This document shows, one piece after another, positions 52,927 to 61,753 of a stretch of 64,000 bases of DNA. A program made the position numbers and the translations under genes. The notes under the pieces are model-generated. The model was not told the DNA's origin and made no database searches. It was given only the letters and a program-made list of their open reading frames with translations. Position 1 is the stretch's first letter. Each line of letters starts with the position of its first letter. The stretch comes from Marisediminicola antarctica (lineage in GTDB: Bacteria; Actinomycetota; Actinomycetes; Actinomycetales; Microbacteriaceae), in assembly GCF_009930795.1 (NCBI RefSeq), contig NZ_CP017146.1, forward strand, positions 1,178,001 through 1,242,000, written 5' to 3'.

Positions 52927-53757
52927 CGAAGAGGGGCCTCGGCCCCGCCTTCGCTAATCTCTTCACCGCGAACCTCGCGTCGAGCCTCGGCGACGGGATC
53001 GAGCGGCTCACCGACGACCCGCTGCTCATCTCGGGCATCGCCGCCCTCGCGATCGCGCTGTTCGTGCTCGTGGCGACGGATGGGCTCACGATCTGGTGGC
53101 CGTATCTCGTGATCTTCGTCTACGGCGCCTTCGAGACGGTCTATGACGGGGCGATCCGCGCCGTCGTGCCGAGCATCGTCGAGCGGTCCAACCTGTCGCG
53201 CGCGAATGCCCGCATCGAGGGCGGGGAGCTCCTGGTGCAGAACTTCCTGTCCGGCCCGTTCACGTCGGTGCTCTTCGCCGTCTCGGCCCTGATCCCCCTG
53301 GGGGTCAACGCCGCCGTATTCGGAGGCGCGCTCGCACTCGCGTTCTTTCTCCCGAAGGCGGCCTCGGGGGGCCAGTTCGCCCGTCCCGTCCCCGAGGCGG
53401 GAACGCCGGGGGACCGGGCTGACGGTCGCCATCATGACCACCCTCACCGGGGCGGCGACCTTCGCGATCGGCGCGGTGCCGACGATTGCGGTGGCGGCGG
53501 CAGGCACGGCCCTCACCTCCGGGGCGATCACCGTGTGGAATATCCACATCATGTCGCTGCGGCAGAGCGTGATCCCCGGGCGCCTGCTCGGCCGAATTGA
53601 CCTGACCGTGCCGTTCCTTCTCGGCGGCGGCGTGGCGTTCGTCGCGAGCCTCGTGTTCTTCCGGTTCCTGATGACGCTTCCCAACGCCGAGGACGTCGAC
53701 AACGGAGACCTCCCGGTTGGGCCGATTGAGCCCCCGGGCATCACCCCGCTCCAGTGA
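52920..53757 (+). pseudogene. MFS drug/siderophore exporter remnant with several deletions
   Basis: From GTG 52920 the frame reads AKRGLGPAFANLFTANLASSLGDG then jumps to LLISGIAALAIALFVLVAT. It continues LTIWWPYLVIFVYGAFETVYDGAIRAVVPSIVERSNL and FLSGPFTSVLFAVSALIPLGVNAAVFGGAL. After about 53390 the homology moves frame to AVTVWN-type sequence (ITVWNIHIMSLRQSVIPGRLLGR) and then DLTVPFLLGGGVAFVASLVFF, ending at 53757. Compared with intact transporters, at least three blocks of membrane helices are missing and one frameshift is present. Confidence 0.8.
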
Positions 53758-53781
53758 CCCCGCTGGCGTCGCCGACCCGGG

Positions 53782-54615
53782 TCAGTTGTTGTCGTCGGGG
53801 TCGAGTCCCGTGCGTTCGCCTGACTCGAGTCCGTCGATGGCCACGAGGTCGTGGGCGTCCAGTTCGAACCCGAACACGTCGGCGTTCTGGCGGATGCGGT
53901 CGGGCGTCACCGACTTGGGGATCACGACGATGCCCTGCTGCAGGTGCCAGCGGATGACGACCTGGGCAGGGGAGACGGAGTGCTTCGCCGCGAGAGTGTC
54001 GAGCACAGGGTTGCCGAGCACGCGTCCGCGGGCGAGGGGCGACCATGCCTCGGTCAGGATCGAGTTCGCGTCGCCGTAGGCGCGCACCTCACGCTGGGGC
54101 AGCCACGGGTGCAGCTCGATCTGGTTGATCACGGGGACGACCTCGGTCTCGGCCAGCAGAGCGTCGAGGTGGTGGGTATGGAAGTTGGAGACACCGATCG
54201 AGCGGACGACCCCGTCGGAGCGCAGCTTCTCGAGCGCGCGCCACGTCTCGATGTAGAGGCCGCGCTTCGGGGCCGGCCAGTGGATCAGGTAGAGGTCGAC
54301 ATAGTCGAGACCGAGCTTCTGGCGGCTCCCCTCGAACGCGCGCAGCGTGTTCTCGAATCCGTGGTCGTCCTGCCAGACCTTCGTCGTCACGAACAGCTCC
54401 TCGCGGGGAACGCCGGAGCGGCGCATCCCCTCGCCGACGCCAACCTCGTTGCCGTACAGGGTCGCCGTGTCGACGTGCCGGTAGCCGGCGTCGATCGCCG
54501 TGGCGACGACATCCGCCGCCTGCTCGTGCGCGATCTTGTACACGCCGAGGCCGAGCTGGGGGATGACACGGGAGTCGTTCATCGTCAGGACGGGGGATAC
54601 GGGTTCAGTTGTCAT
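53782..54615 (-). CDS. aldo/keto reductase (2,5-didehydrogluconate reductase-like)
   Basis: This protein has 277 residues from ATG 54615. It shows the AKR5-type pattern VIPQLGLGVYKI, the Asp-Tyr pair in YRHVDTATLYGNEVGVGEGM, Lys in FVTTKVWQDDHG and His in DYVDLYLIHWPAP. SIGVSNFHTHHLDAL and VVIPKSVTPDRIRQN bind cofactor. Such enzymes reduce keto sugars, glyoxals and other aldehydes. It converges on the MFS remnant. Confidence 0.92.
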   Translation of the reverse strand: MTTEPVSPVLTMNDSRVIPQLGLGVYKIAHEQAADVVATAIDAGYRHVDTATLYGNEVGVGEGMRRSGVPREELFVTTKVWQDDHGFENTLRAFEGSRQKLGLDYVDLYLIHWPAPKRGLYIETWRALEKLRSDGVVRSIGVSNFHTHHLDALLAETEVVPVINQIELHPWLPQREVRAYGDANSILTEAWSPLARGRVLGNPVLDTLAAKHSVSPAQVVIRWHLQQGIVVIPKSVTPDRIRQNADVFGFELDAHDLVAIDGLESGERTGLDPDDNN

Positions 54616-54662
54616 CGGTCCATTATTGGTCGGGTTGCTGCGCCCGGGATGCACGCGCGGGG

Positions 54663-55466
54663 CTACAGCCGTGCTCGTCGCGCGCGCACGAAGCTGTACA
54701 GCCCGTAGGCGATCAGACCGATCGCGACGACGATCAGGATCGCCGGACCGAATGGCAGCTCGACGAGAGCCTTCAGTGCGCCGTCGAGACCGGTGGACTC
54801 GCTCGCGTCCACCGTCGCCGCGGCGACGAGGAACAGGATGCCGACCACGCCGAGCGCGATCCCCTTGGCGAGGTAGCCGGCGATGCCGAGCCCGACAACC
54901 ACCCGTCCGACGGTTCCCGAGGGAACAGTCAGATCCTCGGTGAACTTCTTCGTAATGCCCTTCATGACGAAGAACGCGCCGATCACGCACACACCCAGGC
55001 CGACGATCACGAGCACGACGATGCCACCCGGCGCCGCGAGCAAGGCAGCGGTGAACCCCCTGGCGTCGCCGCCTGAGTCCGAGGAGCCGCCCATCGCGAA
55101 GCTGAGCGCGGTTGCGGCGATCGCGAGGTACGCCACCGCCTTGCCCAACTCGATCGCCCGGTGTCCCCACTTGCGCTTCGGATCGGGCGACGGCACGAGG
55201 ATGGCCTCTACGACCTGCCACAGCCCGAGGGCGGCAAGGCCGATGACGATCGTCCAGAGCACGACGATGCCGCCGGGGGTTGCGGCAAGACCGGTGAGGG
55301 CCCCGGATGCGTCGGCTTCGCCGCCTACTCCGCGCGCCACGCCGATCGCAATGCCGCCGATCAGTATGTGCAGCAGGCCGTTGACGGCGTAGCCCATTCG
55401 GGCAACGACCTGAAAGGGATGGCTTCGGCTGGCGCTGCGGGCGGCGCTCTCTACTTCGTCGGTCAT
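54663..55466 (-). CDS. DUF1206 membrane protein
   Basis: This 267-residue protein has six membrane helices made of three repeats of a two-helix unit. Each starts with a positively charged, glycine-rich turn (RMGYAVNGLLHILIGGIAIG, ELGKAVAYLAIAATALSFAM, GLGIAGYLAKGIALGVVGILFL). That triplication is the hallmark of DUF1206. Function unknown. It lies alone between an aldo/keto reductase and an MFS gene on the same strand. Confidence 0.9.
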   Translation of the reverse strand: MTDEVESAARSASRSHPFQVVARMGYAVNGLLHILIGGIAIGVARGVGGEADASGALTGLAATPGGIVVLWTIVIGLAALGLWQVVEAILVPSPDPKRKWGHRAIELGKAVAYLAIAATALSFAMGGSSDSGGDARGFTAALLAAPGGIVVLVIVGLGVCVIGAFFVMKGITKKFTEDLTVPSGTVGRVVVGLGIAGYLAKGIALGVVGILFLVAAATVDASESTGLDGALKALVELPFGPAILIVVAIGLIAYGLYSFVRARRARL

Positions 55467-55513
55467 CTGCCCAGATTAGTTCGACCGTCGGCCCCGCGCG
55501 TCTGATCCGCCGC

Positions 55514-56722
55514 TTAGCTCGGCTGCACCGCGATCGGTTCGGTGTCGGGGATCGGGCTCGCGTCGCGGTCCCGCAGGTCGGGGTGCCAGCGGCGGAAGAC
55601 CGTTGCCACGATGACGCCGCCGATCGCGAAGGCCGCCGCGACAACGAAGGCGCCCGGTGCGCCCGAGGCGTCGATCACGAAACCGGCGATGGCAGAGCCG
55701 ATGGCGGCGCCGATGAGCTGGCCGGTGCCCACCCACCCGTATGCCTCCGCGGTCTCGCTGAACTTTACGCTCGCCGACACGATCGCGAACATGACCGCGA
55801 GGGCGGGCGCGATGCCGACCCCGGCGATCAGCATGGTGAGCGCGAGCCACCAGAAATTGAGGCTCACGATCGCGAGGGACAGCCCGATCGCCACCCCCAG
55901 CATCCGCATCGCGAGCGCGGTCGGCCCGATCGGCCGGTGGCCGAAGGAGAGCCCGCCGATGAGTGACCCGATCGCGAAGATCGCGAGGATGACGCCCGAT
56001 TCCGAGCCGCCCTCGCCGAATGCCGCCACCACGCCGACCTCGACAGCCGCGCAGGCGCCGATGAGCAGGAATCCGGTGACGGTAGCGAGCAGCACGGGCG
56101 GCCGGCCCAGCACGGCGCCGAGCTTGCGGCGGCTGAGGGGGATGCGCACCCGGCCGACCTCGGGAGAGGAGATGAACCAGGTCGAGCCGACGACAAGGAT
56201 GCCCATCGCGGTGAGTATCGCCGTGACGGTGCTGATCTGCACCGCGAGAAAGACCGTGATGACCGGGCCGAGCACCCAGATGATCTCTTGTGCCGACGCG
56301 TCGAGCGAGAACAGCGGGGTGAGCTGACGGGAGTTGACCATCTTCGGATAGATCGTGCGCACGGCTGGCTGCACCGGCGGCATGCTCAGCCCCGCGACCA
56401 GACCGATCGCCATGTAGAGAGGAACGGACATCTCGACAAGGGCGATCGTGCCGATGGAGAGCGTGCAGAGAACCGTCGTGAGGATGAGCACTGGGCGCAT
56501 CGCCCAGCGTCCCATCCACCGGCTCGTGAGCGGCCCGGCGATGGCCTGGCCGATGCTCGTCGCGGCGAGGACGAGACCCGCCGCGGCGTAGGAATCGTGC
56601 ACGTGCTCGACATGCAGCAGCAGGGCGAGGGACAGCATCCCGAACGGGAAGCGGGCGGTGAGCTGTGCGGCGATGATGCGGGCGACCCCGGGGGACTTCA
56701 GCAGGCTCGCATAACTACTCAC
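55514..56722 (-). CDS. major facilitator superfamily transporter
   Basis: This 402-residue, twelve-helix transporter starts MSSYASLLKSPGVARIIAAQ. Motif A-like turns are GPLTSRWMGRWAMRPVLI and GGLSFGHRPIGPTALAMR. A central basic loop (RVRIPLSRRKLGAVLGRPPV) separates the two halves. The N-terminal part resembles actinobacterial efflux-type MFS proteins of no fixed substrate. It appears intact, unlike the MFS gene 3 kb away. Confidence 0.88.
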   Translation of the reverse strand: MSSYASLLKSPGVARIIAAQLTARFPFGMLSLALLLHVEHVHDSYAAAGLVLAATSIGQAIAGPLTSRWMGRWAMRPVLILTTVLCTLSIGTIALVEMSVPLYMAIGLVAGLSMPPVQPAVRTIYPKMVNSRQLTPLFSLDASAQEIIWVLGPVITVFLAVQISTVTAILTAMGILVVGSTWFISSPEVGRVRIPLSRRKLGAVLGRPPVLLATVTGFLLIGACAAVEVGVVAAFGEGGSESGVILAIFAIGSLIGGLSFGHRPIGPTALAMRMLGVAIGLSLAIVSLNFWWLALTMLIAGVGIAPALAVMFAIVSASVKFSETAEAYGWVGTGQLIGAAIGSAIAGFVIDASGAPGAFVVAAAFAIGGVIVATVFRRWHPDLRDRDASPIPDTEPIAVQPS

Positions 56723-56826
56723 AAGCAGTCAGCCTATCGGGCACAAAGTACGGAATGTCGGTGGCTGGAGGCACGATCTGGCTGTGTATAAGTCGGCGAA
56801 GTTATGCACACCTGTGGAGGACACGC

Positions 56827-56876
56827 CCACTACATCTAGGGTTGGCTCATTGTCAGACACCCGCTATATAGTGGTG
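56827..56876. promoter_or_regulatory. pair of NrdR-like boxes upstream of nrdA
   Basis: CCACTACATCTAGGGT (56827-56842) matches the NrdR-box pattern ACACTATATCTAGTGT at about 13 of 16 positions. CCGCTATATAGTGGTG (56861-56876) is a weaker second copy starting 34 bp downstream. Two spaced boxes in front of an nrd operon are the usual NrdR arrangement. Confidence 0.55.
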
Positions 56877-56956
56877 ACAACGCCTGGCCGGCATTCCGGT
56901 TGCAGGCAAGAATGGGCCTGAATGCAGGCGTTCGTCGGGGTCGTAAGGGAGTTTTG

Positions 56957-59443
56957 GTGGAGATCACAGTAATCAAGCGCAACGGACAGCGCGAGCAGTA
57001 TGACGCGAACAAGATCAACCTCGCAATCGAGCACGCGACAACCGGGCTCGACGACAACATCGCGTGGGTCACGCAGATCGCGTCGGAGCTCGAGATCACC
57101 CTGTTCGACGGCATCACAACACAGCAGCTCGACGAGGCCGTCATCCAGGTCGCCCTGCAGAACGTCAAAGACGACCCGGCGTTCGACACGGTCGCCGCCC
57201 GTCTGCTGCTAAAGACCATCTACAAGCGCGTTCTCGGCGACTACCAGTCGGCCGAGCAGCTCAAGTTCCTGCACGCCTCGCACTTCGCCGCGAACATCAC
57301 CCGCGGTGTCGAGGAGAAGCTCCTCGACTCCCGCCTCGTCGAGATGTTCGACCTCGAGAAGCTCAGCCAGGCCCTCGAGCCCGCGCACGACGAGCTGCTC
57401 AAGTACATCGGTGTCGTCACCCTCAACAACCGCTACGGCATCAAGGGGCGCAATGGCGACGCCCTCGAGGTTCCGCAGTACTTCTGGATGCGCATCGCGA
57501 TGGGCCTCTCGCTCAACGAGGCGAACCCCACCGAGCACGCCATCGCGTTCTACGAGAAGATGTCGACCCTCGAGTACCTCGCGGCCGGATCCACCCTCGT
57601 CAACGCGGGCACGATTTATCCGCAGCTCGCGAACTGCTTCGTCATGGAAATGCAAGACGACATGGAGCACATCGCCAAGACCACCCGCGACGTGATGTGG
57701 CTCACCAAGGGCACCGGCGGCATCGGCCTCTCGGTCACCAAGCTCCGCGCGCAGGGATCCCCGATCCGCTCGAACAACACCACCTCGACCGGCCCGATCC
57801 CGTTCATGCACACGATCGACTCGATCCTGCGCGCGGTGAGCCGCGGCGGCAAGAAGTTCGGCGCGCTGTGCTTCTACATCGAGAACTGGCACCTCGACTT
57901 CCCCGAGTTCCTCGACCTGCGCCAGAACTCCGGCGACCCGTACCGCCGCACCCGCACCGCGAACACCGCGGTCTGGATCAGCGACGAGTTCATGAAGCGC
58001 GTGCAGAACGACGACGACTGGTACCTCTTCGACCCGCTTGAGGTCAGCGATCTCAACGAGCTGTACGGCAAGGAATTCTCCACTCGCTACAACGAGTACG
58101 TCGCCCTCGCCGACGCCGGCCAGATGCGCATGTACAAGCGCATCACCGCGCGTGAGCAGTTCAAGTCGATTCTCATCTCGCTGCAGACGACCTCGCACCC
58201 GTGGCTCACCTTCAAGGACACGATCAACAACCGTGCCCTCAACAACAACACCGGCACGATCCACCTGTCGAACCTGTGCACCGAGATCACCCTCCCGCAA
58301 GACGAAGACAACGTCTCGGTCTGCAACCTGGCCTCGATCAACCTGTCGCGGCATATGCGCGACGGCAAGGTCGACTTCAAGAAGATCGAGGAGAGCGCCC
58401 GCCTCGCGATCCGCCAGCTCGACAACCTCATCGACATCACCCGCTCCTCGGTCAAGGAGGCGGACTTCTCCAACGAGCAGAACCGCGCCGTCGGCCTCGG
58501 CGTCATGGGCTTCACCGACATCATCGAAAAGCTCGGCTTCAGCTACGAGAGCGAAGCCTCCTACGACCTGGTCGACGAGATCATGGAGCACGTGTCGTAC
58601 GCGGCGATCGACGAGAGCGCCAACCTCGCCCGCGAACGCGGCTCGTACGCGAACTTCGAAGGCTCCGGCTGGTCGAAGGGGATGGTGCCGATCGACAGCA
58701 TCGCGACGACAGAGGCCGACCGCGACATGGCGATCAAGGTCAACCGCACGACCCGTCTCGACTGGGATGCGCTGCGCGAGAAGGTCAAGGGCGGCATGCG
58801 CAACGCGACCCTCATGGCCATCGCACCAACCGCATCCATCGGCCTCGTTGCCGGTACCACTCCGGGCCTGGACCCGCAGTTCTCGCAGATCTTCAGCCGC
58901 GCAACCTCGAACGGCAAGTTCCTCGAGGTCAACCGCAACCTCGTGGCCGACCTGCAGGAGCTGGGCATCTGGGACTCGACGCGCGAGACGATCCTGCGCA
59001 GCCAGGGCGACATCCAGAACATCGCCGCAATCCCCGACCACATGAAGGAAACGTACAAGACGAGCTTCCAGCTCTCCCCGTACGCTTTCATCGAGGTCGC
59101 GGCCCGCGCGCAGAAGTGGATCGACCAGGCCATCAGTCGCAACATGTACCTCGAGACGCGTGACCTCGGCGACATGATGGACATCTACTTCGCGGCGTGG
59201 GAGCGCGGCGTGAAGACCACCTACTACCTGCACATGAAGCCGCGCCACACGGCGGAGCAGTCGACGGTCAAGGTCAACAAGTCGGAGTCGATCGGCACGG
59301 GGGCCCGCAAGGGCTTCGGCGCCTCGTCGACGTCGTCGACCCCGGCCGGCGTCCCGATCGAGGCGGCAGCAGCCCCGGTCGTGGTGGAGCCCGCCCCGTC
59401 GGCGCCCCGCAAGGGCTTCGGCTTCGGAAAGCCGGGCAATTGA
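56957..59443 (+). CDS. nrdA: class I ribonucleotide reductase alpha subunit (lacks its CxxC tail in this frame)
   Basis: This protein has 828 residues from GTG 56957, after AAGGGAG. An N-terminal ATP-cone (EITVIKRNGQREQYDANKI) gives dATP control. The catalytic barrel has LANCFVMEM, the radical cysteine in HLSNLCTEITLPQ and SVCNLASINLS, and the Y-Y pair in KTTYYLHMKPRH. The C-terminus becomes a low-complexity linker and stops after GFGFGKPGN, without the redox CxxC pair normally needed to re-reduce the active site. That pair is encoded immediately after, in the -1 frame. Confidence 0.92.
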   Translation: MEITVIKRNGQREQYDANKINLAIEHATTGLDDNIAWVTQIASELEITLFDGITTQQLDEAVIQVALQNVKDDPAFDTVAARLLLKTIYKRVLGDYQSAEQLKFLHASHFAANITRGVEEKLLDSRLVEMFDLEKLSQALEPAHDELLKYIGVVTLNNRYGIKGRNGDALEVPQYFWMRIAMGLSLNEANPTEHAIAFYEKMSTLEYLAAGSTLVNAGTIYPQLANCFVMEMQDDMEHIAKTTRDVMWLTKGTGGIGLSVTKLRAQGSPIRSNNTTSTGPIPFMHTIDSILRAVSRGGKKFGALCFYIENWHLDFPEFLDLRQNSGDPYRRTRTANTAVWISDEFMKRVQNDDDWYLFDPLEVSDLNELYGKEFSTRYNEYVALADAGQMRMYKRITAREQFKSILISLQTTSHPWLTFKDTINNRALNNNTGTIHLSNLCTEITLPQDEDNVSVCNLASINLSRHMRDGKVDFKKIEESARLAIRQLDNLIDITRSSVKEADFSNEQNRAVGLGVMGFTDIIEKLGFSYESEASYDLVDEIMEHVSYAAIDESANLARERGSYANFEGSGWSKGMVPIDSIATTEADRDMAIKVNRTTRLDWDALREKVKGGMRNATLMAIAPTASIGLVAGTTPGLDPQFSQIFSRATSNGKFLEVNRNLVADLQELGIWDSTRETILRSQGDIQNIAAIPDHMKETYKTSFQLSPYAFIEVAARAQKWIDQAISRNMYLETRDLGDMMDIYFAAWERGVKTTYYLHMKPRHTAEQSTVKVNKSESIGTGARKGFGASSTSSTPAGVPIEAAAAPVVVEPAPSAPRKGFGFGKPGN

Positions 59444-59514
59444 TGAACGAGCAATTCCAGTACGAAGTACCGGTCGACCCGATGGACGACCTCCAGTGCG
59501 ACAGCTGCCAGTAG
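59443..59514 (+). CDS. 23-codon frame carrying the NrdA CxxC tail
   Basis: An ATG that shares its A with the nrdA stop (TGATGA) opens a 23-residue frame with EVPVDPMDDLQCDSCQ at its end. Linker followed by DLQCDSCQ is what the C-terminus of actinobacterial NrdA should look like. The frame is open upstream as KAGQLMNEQF, so restoring one base near 59431 would fuse it to NrdA. It may be a separate peptide, the product of -1 frameshifting, or the sign of a one-base deletion or sequencing error. Confidence 0.6.
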   Translation: MNEQFQYEVPVDPMDDLQCDSCQ

Positions 59515-59580
59515 TTCTGTCCGCAGTCCGCACCGCACCACTCACTGTCGAATCACAGATCCAGAAAGAAGACTAGAGCA

Positions 59581-60573
59581 ATGGGCATTCTCGGCACCGG
59601 CCTCCAGGAGGGGCTGCTCCTCAAACCAATCCGCTACCAGTGGGCAATGGACCTGTACGACCAGGCCGTCGCGAACACCTGGTTCCCGAACGAGATCCAG
59701 CTCGGCGAGGACATCGCCGACTTCAAGAAGATGACCGACGAAGAGCGCCACGCCGTCACCTTCCTGATGAGCTACTTCAACCCGAACGAGCTGCTCGTCA
59801 ACAAGGCGCTCGCCTTCGGCGTGTACCCCTACGTCAACGCCGCCGAGTGCAGCCTGTACCTCGCGAAGCAGATGTGGGAAGAGGCCAACCACTGCATGTC
59901 GTTCGAGTACGTGCTCGAGACCTTCCCGATCGACCGCGAGGCCGCCTACGCCTCGCACGTCGAGATTCCGTCGATGGCGAAGAAGGAGGAGTTCGAGGTC
60001 AAGTACATCCGTCGCATGACCGAGAACACCCTCGACATCACCACGACCGAGGGCAAGAAGGACTTCGTCCGCAACCTCGTCGCCTACAACGTGATCCTCG
60101 AGGGCATCTGGTTCTACTCCGGATTCATGGTGGCGCTGAGCTTCCGCCAGCGAAACCTGCTGCGCAACTTCGGTTCGCTGATGGACTGGGTCGTGCGTGA
60201 CGAGTCGCTGCACCTCAAGTTCGGCATCAACCTGATCCTCACGGTTCTCGAAGAGAACGAAGACCTCCAGACCGAGGAATTCGCCGCCGAGATCAAGCAG
60301 ATGATCCTTGACGCCGTCGCCCTCGAGGAGGAGTACAACCGGGACCTGCTGCCCGGCGGCATCCTCGGACTCAACTCGAACTACATCAACCAGTACGTGA
60401 AGTACCTGGCGGACCGCCGGCTCGAGGAGCTCGGCTTCGAGCCGGAGTACAACGTCACCAACCCGGCGAAGTGGATGGCCGCGGCGAACGACACGTTGCA
60501 GCTCGTCAACTTCTTCGAGTCGACCAACACCTCGTACGAGTCGAACGCATCGGCCACGGTCTCCGCGCGCTAG
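59581..60573 (+). CDS. nrdB: ribonucleotide reductase beta subunit, Tyr-less (subclass Ic-like)
   Basis: This 330-residue diiron-type protein partners the alpha subunit just upstream. Metal ligands read E70 (NPNELLVNK), E101 and H104 (WEEANHCMSF), E174 (ILEGIWFYSGF), E208 and H211 (RDESLHLKFG). The position of the radical tyrosine (four after H104) is F108, and the first ligand is glutamate instead of aspartate. Both changes are hallmarks of the Chlamydia-type subclass Ic, which stores its oxidising equivalent in a Mn/Fe cluster. The radical-transfer C-terminus is present but ends with an unusual SNASATVSAR. Confidence 0.92.
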   Translation: MGILGTGLQEGLLLKPIRYQWAMDLYDQAVANTWFPNEIQLGEDIADFKKMTDEERHAVTFLMSYFNPNELLVNKALAFGVYPYVNAAECSLYLAKQMWEEANHCMSFEYVLETFPIDREAAYASHVEIPSMAKKEEFEVKYIRRMTENTLDITTTEGKKDFVRNLVAYNVILEGIWFYSGFMVALSFRQRNLLRNFGSLMDWVVRDESLHLKFGINLILTVLEENEDLQTEEFAAEIKQMILDAVALEEEYNRDLLPGGILGLNSNYINQYVKYLADRRLEELGFEPEYNVTNPAKWMAAANDTLQLVNFFESTNTSYESNASATVSAR

Positions 60574-60590
60574 TAGCCTCGCTCGACCAC

Positions 60591-60626
60591 AACGCCCCCG
60601 GGTGGCTTCGGCCTCCCGGGGGCGTT
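60591..60626 (+). terminator. terminator hairpin after nrdB
   Basis: AACGCCCCCGGG (60591-60602) pairs perfectly with CCCGGGGGCGTT (60615-60626), 12 bp, around a TTCG-containing loop. Only a weak T-run follows, as is common in high-GC actinobacteria. Confidence 0.8.
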
Positions 60627-60696
60627 CGTGCGTGCCAGCGCCACCGCTACCGGAACGCGCCCGACTCTGACACCCTGAATCAATGAGGGGAGCCTG

Positions 60697-61206
60697 ATGG
60701 ACGCGAGGGAGACACCGCCGGTGATCGTCGGGGTCGTTCATGACCAGCTGGATGCGGTGGTGCTCAGCGCCGTCGAGTTCGCGCGTCGCTTCGGTGCCGA
60801 GCTCGTTTGCGCGAGCGTCGACCGCGGCCGGTATACCGTGCGGGAACGTGAGGACGGCTCGGTTTCCTCGCTGCCGATCGATCCCGACCTGCCCGACCTC
60901 GCGGTGCAGGAGTTTCCAGAGGAGCTCGAGCGCCACCTCGCGACGCTGCTCGAGAACCGTGGCGTGCGCTGGTCGACCCGGATGCTCGCCGGCGATCCCG
61001 CGCACGCGCTCGGGCAGCTCGCCGCCCGGCTCGACGCGGCCATGATCGTCGTCGGAACACGTGAGGCGGGGCTGCGCGGCAGCATCCAGGAGCTACTCAC
61101 CGGATCGGTCGCGGCCCACCTCGCGCACCGGCAGCACCGCCCTGTCGTGGTCATCCCGCTCAACCCGTTGCCGATCGACCGCGAGCTGCCGTGGGAGCAG
61201 GGCTGA
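60697..61206 (+). CDS. universal stress protein
   Basis: This 169-residue single Usp domain starts PPVIVGVVHDQLDAVVLSAVEFARRFGAELVCASV. The C-terminal AAMIVVGTREAGLRGSIQELLTGSVAAHLAHRQHRPVVVIP has the glycine-rich loop GTREAGLRGSIQELLTGSV that binds the ATP phosphate. A HD variant in the first strand replaces the usual D in GVDGS. It stands alone after the nrd operon. Confidence 0.88.
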   Translation: MDARETPPVIVGVVHDQLDAVVLSAVEFARRFGAELVCASVDRGRYTVREREDGSVSSLPIDPDLPDLAVQEFPEELERHLATLLENRGVRWSTRMLAGDPAHALGQLAARLDAAMIVVGTREAGLRGSIQELLTGSVAAHLAHRQHRPVVVIPLNPLPIDRELPWEQG

Positions 61207-61280
61207 GCCGGTTCCGACGCCGGATGGGTTGTGGTGTGGGCGCGCTGTGCCCCACTCGGCGAGCGAATACTGGTCGTTGT

Positions 61281-61365
61281 GGCCTGGTGCCCATGAGGGC
61301 CTGGTGCCCATGAGGGCCTGATGCCCACGAGGGCCTGATGCCCACGAGGGCTTGGTGCCCACGAG
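61281..61365. repeat. 17-bp tandem repeat, five copies
   Basis: The unit GGCCTGGTGCCCATGAG is repeated five times with few changes (the third and fourth read GATGCCCACGAG, the last GGCTTGG). It lies in the spacer between usp and sulP. Confidence 0.88.
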
Positions 61366-61600
61366 AATCGCGCCGATTACAGAATTGTTGCGGTTCGAAC
61401 TCGTCCGGCAGCGACCACTACTCCGTACTCGGCGAACTTCTGGCTGCACGCAACCCGCCGCGCGTCACAGGCTGGCGGCGAGTAAGTCGGTTCGGCCCAC
61501 GGCCGGCCGGAGGCGTCGACTACGTGGTCGTGGTCGTTCGCGGTCGTGCCTGAGCAGCCACTAGTGCGTACTCGATGAGATGTGCGGGGTGGTTGGCGTG
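61366..61600. other. spacer with no supported gene
   Basis: About 235 bp between two tandem arrays. Short open frames exist on both strands but none shows protein-like composition, a ribosome site or family similarity. Confidence 0.6.
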
Positions 61601-61750
61601 CGAGATGTGCCAGATGTGCCAGATGTGCCGGATGTGCCGGATGTGCCGGATGTGCCGGATGTGCCAGGTGTGCCAGATGTGCCGGATGTGCCGGATGTGC
61701 CGGATATGCGACGATGCCCGGATGTGCCGGATATGCGACGATGCCCGGAT
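61601..61750. repeat. 9-bp tandem array abutting the sulP stop
   Basis: The unit GATGTGCCG (and its variant GATGTGCCA) runs in about 12 head-to-tail copies from about 61603. Two 27-bp units containing GATATGCGACGATGCCCG follow. The array ends 3 bp before the sulP stop codon, so it lies in the sulP 3' untranslated region. Confidence 0.88.
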
Positions 61751-61753
61751 GCT

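Noticed and set aside
57209-59545. Long minus-strand frame opposite nrdA
   Set aside because: Antisense shadow of a highly conserved gene; composition is Val/Asp/Arg/Leu-rich without domains.
61601-61750. Repeat array considered as a coding repeat (Cys-Ala or Pro-Asp-Val peptide)
   Set aside because: All three frames look equally open because the unit is 9 bp; no start, ribosome site or flanking domain supports translation.
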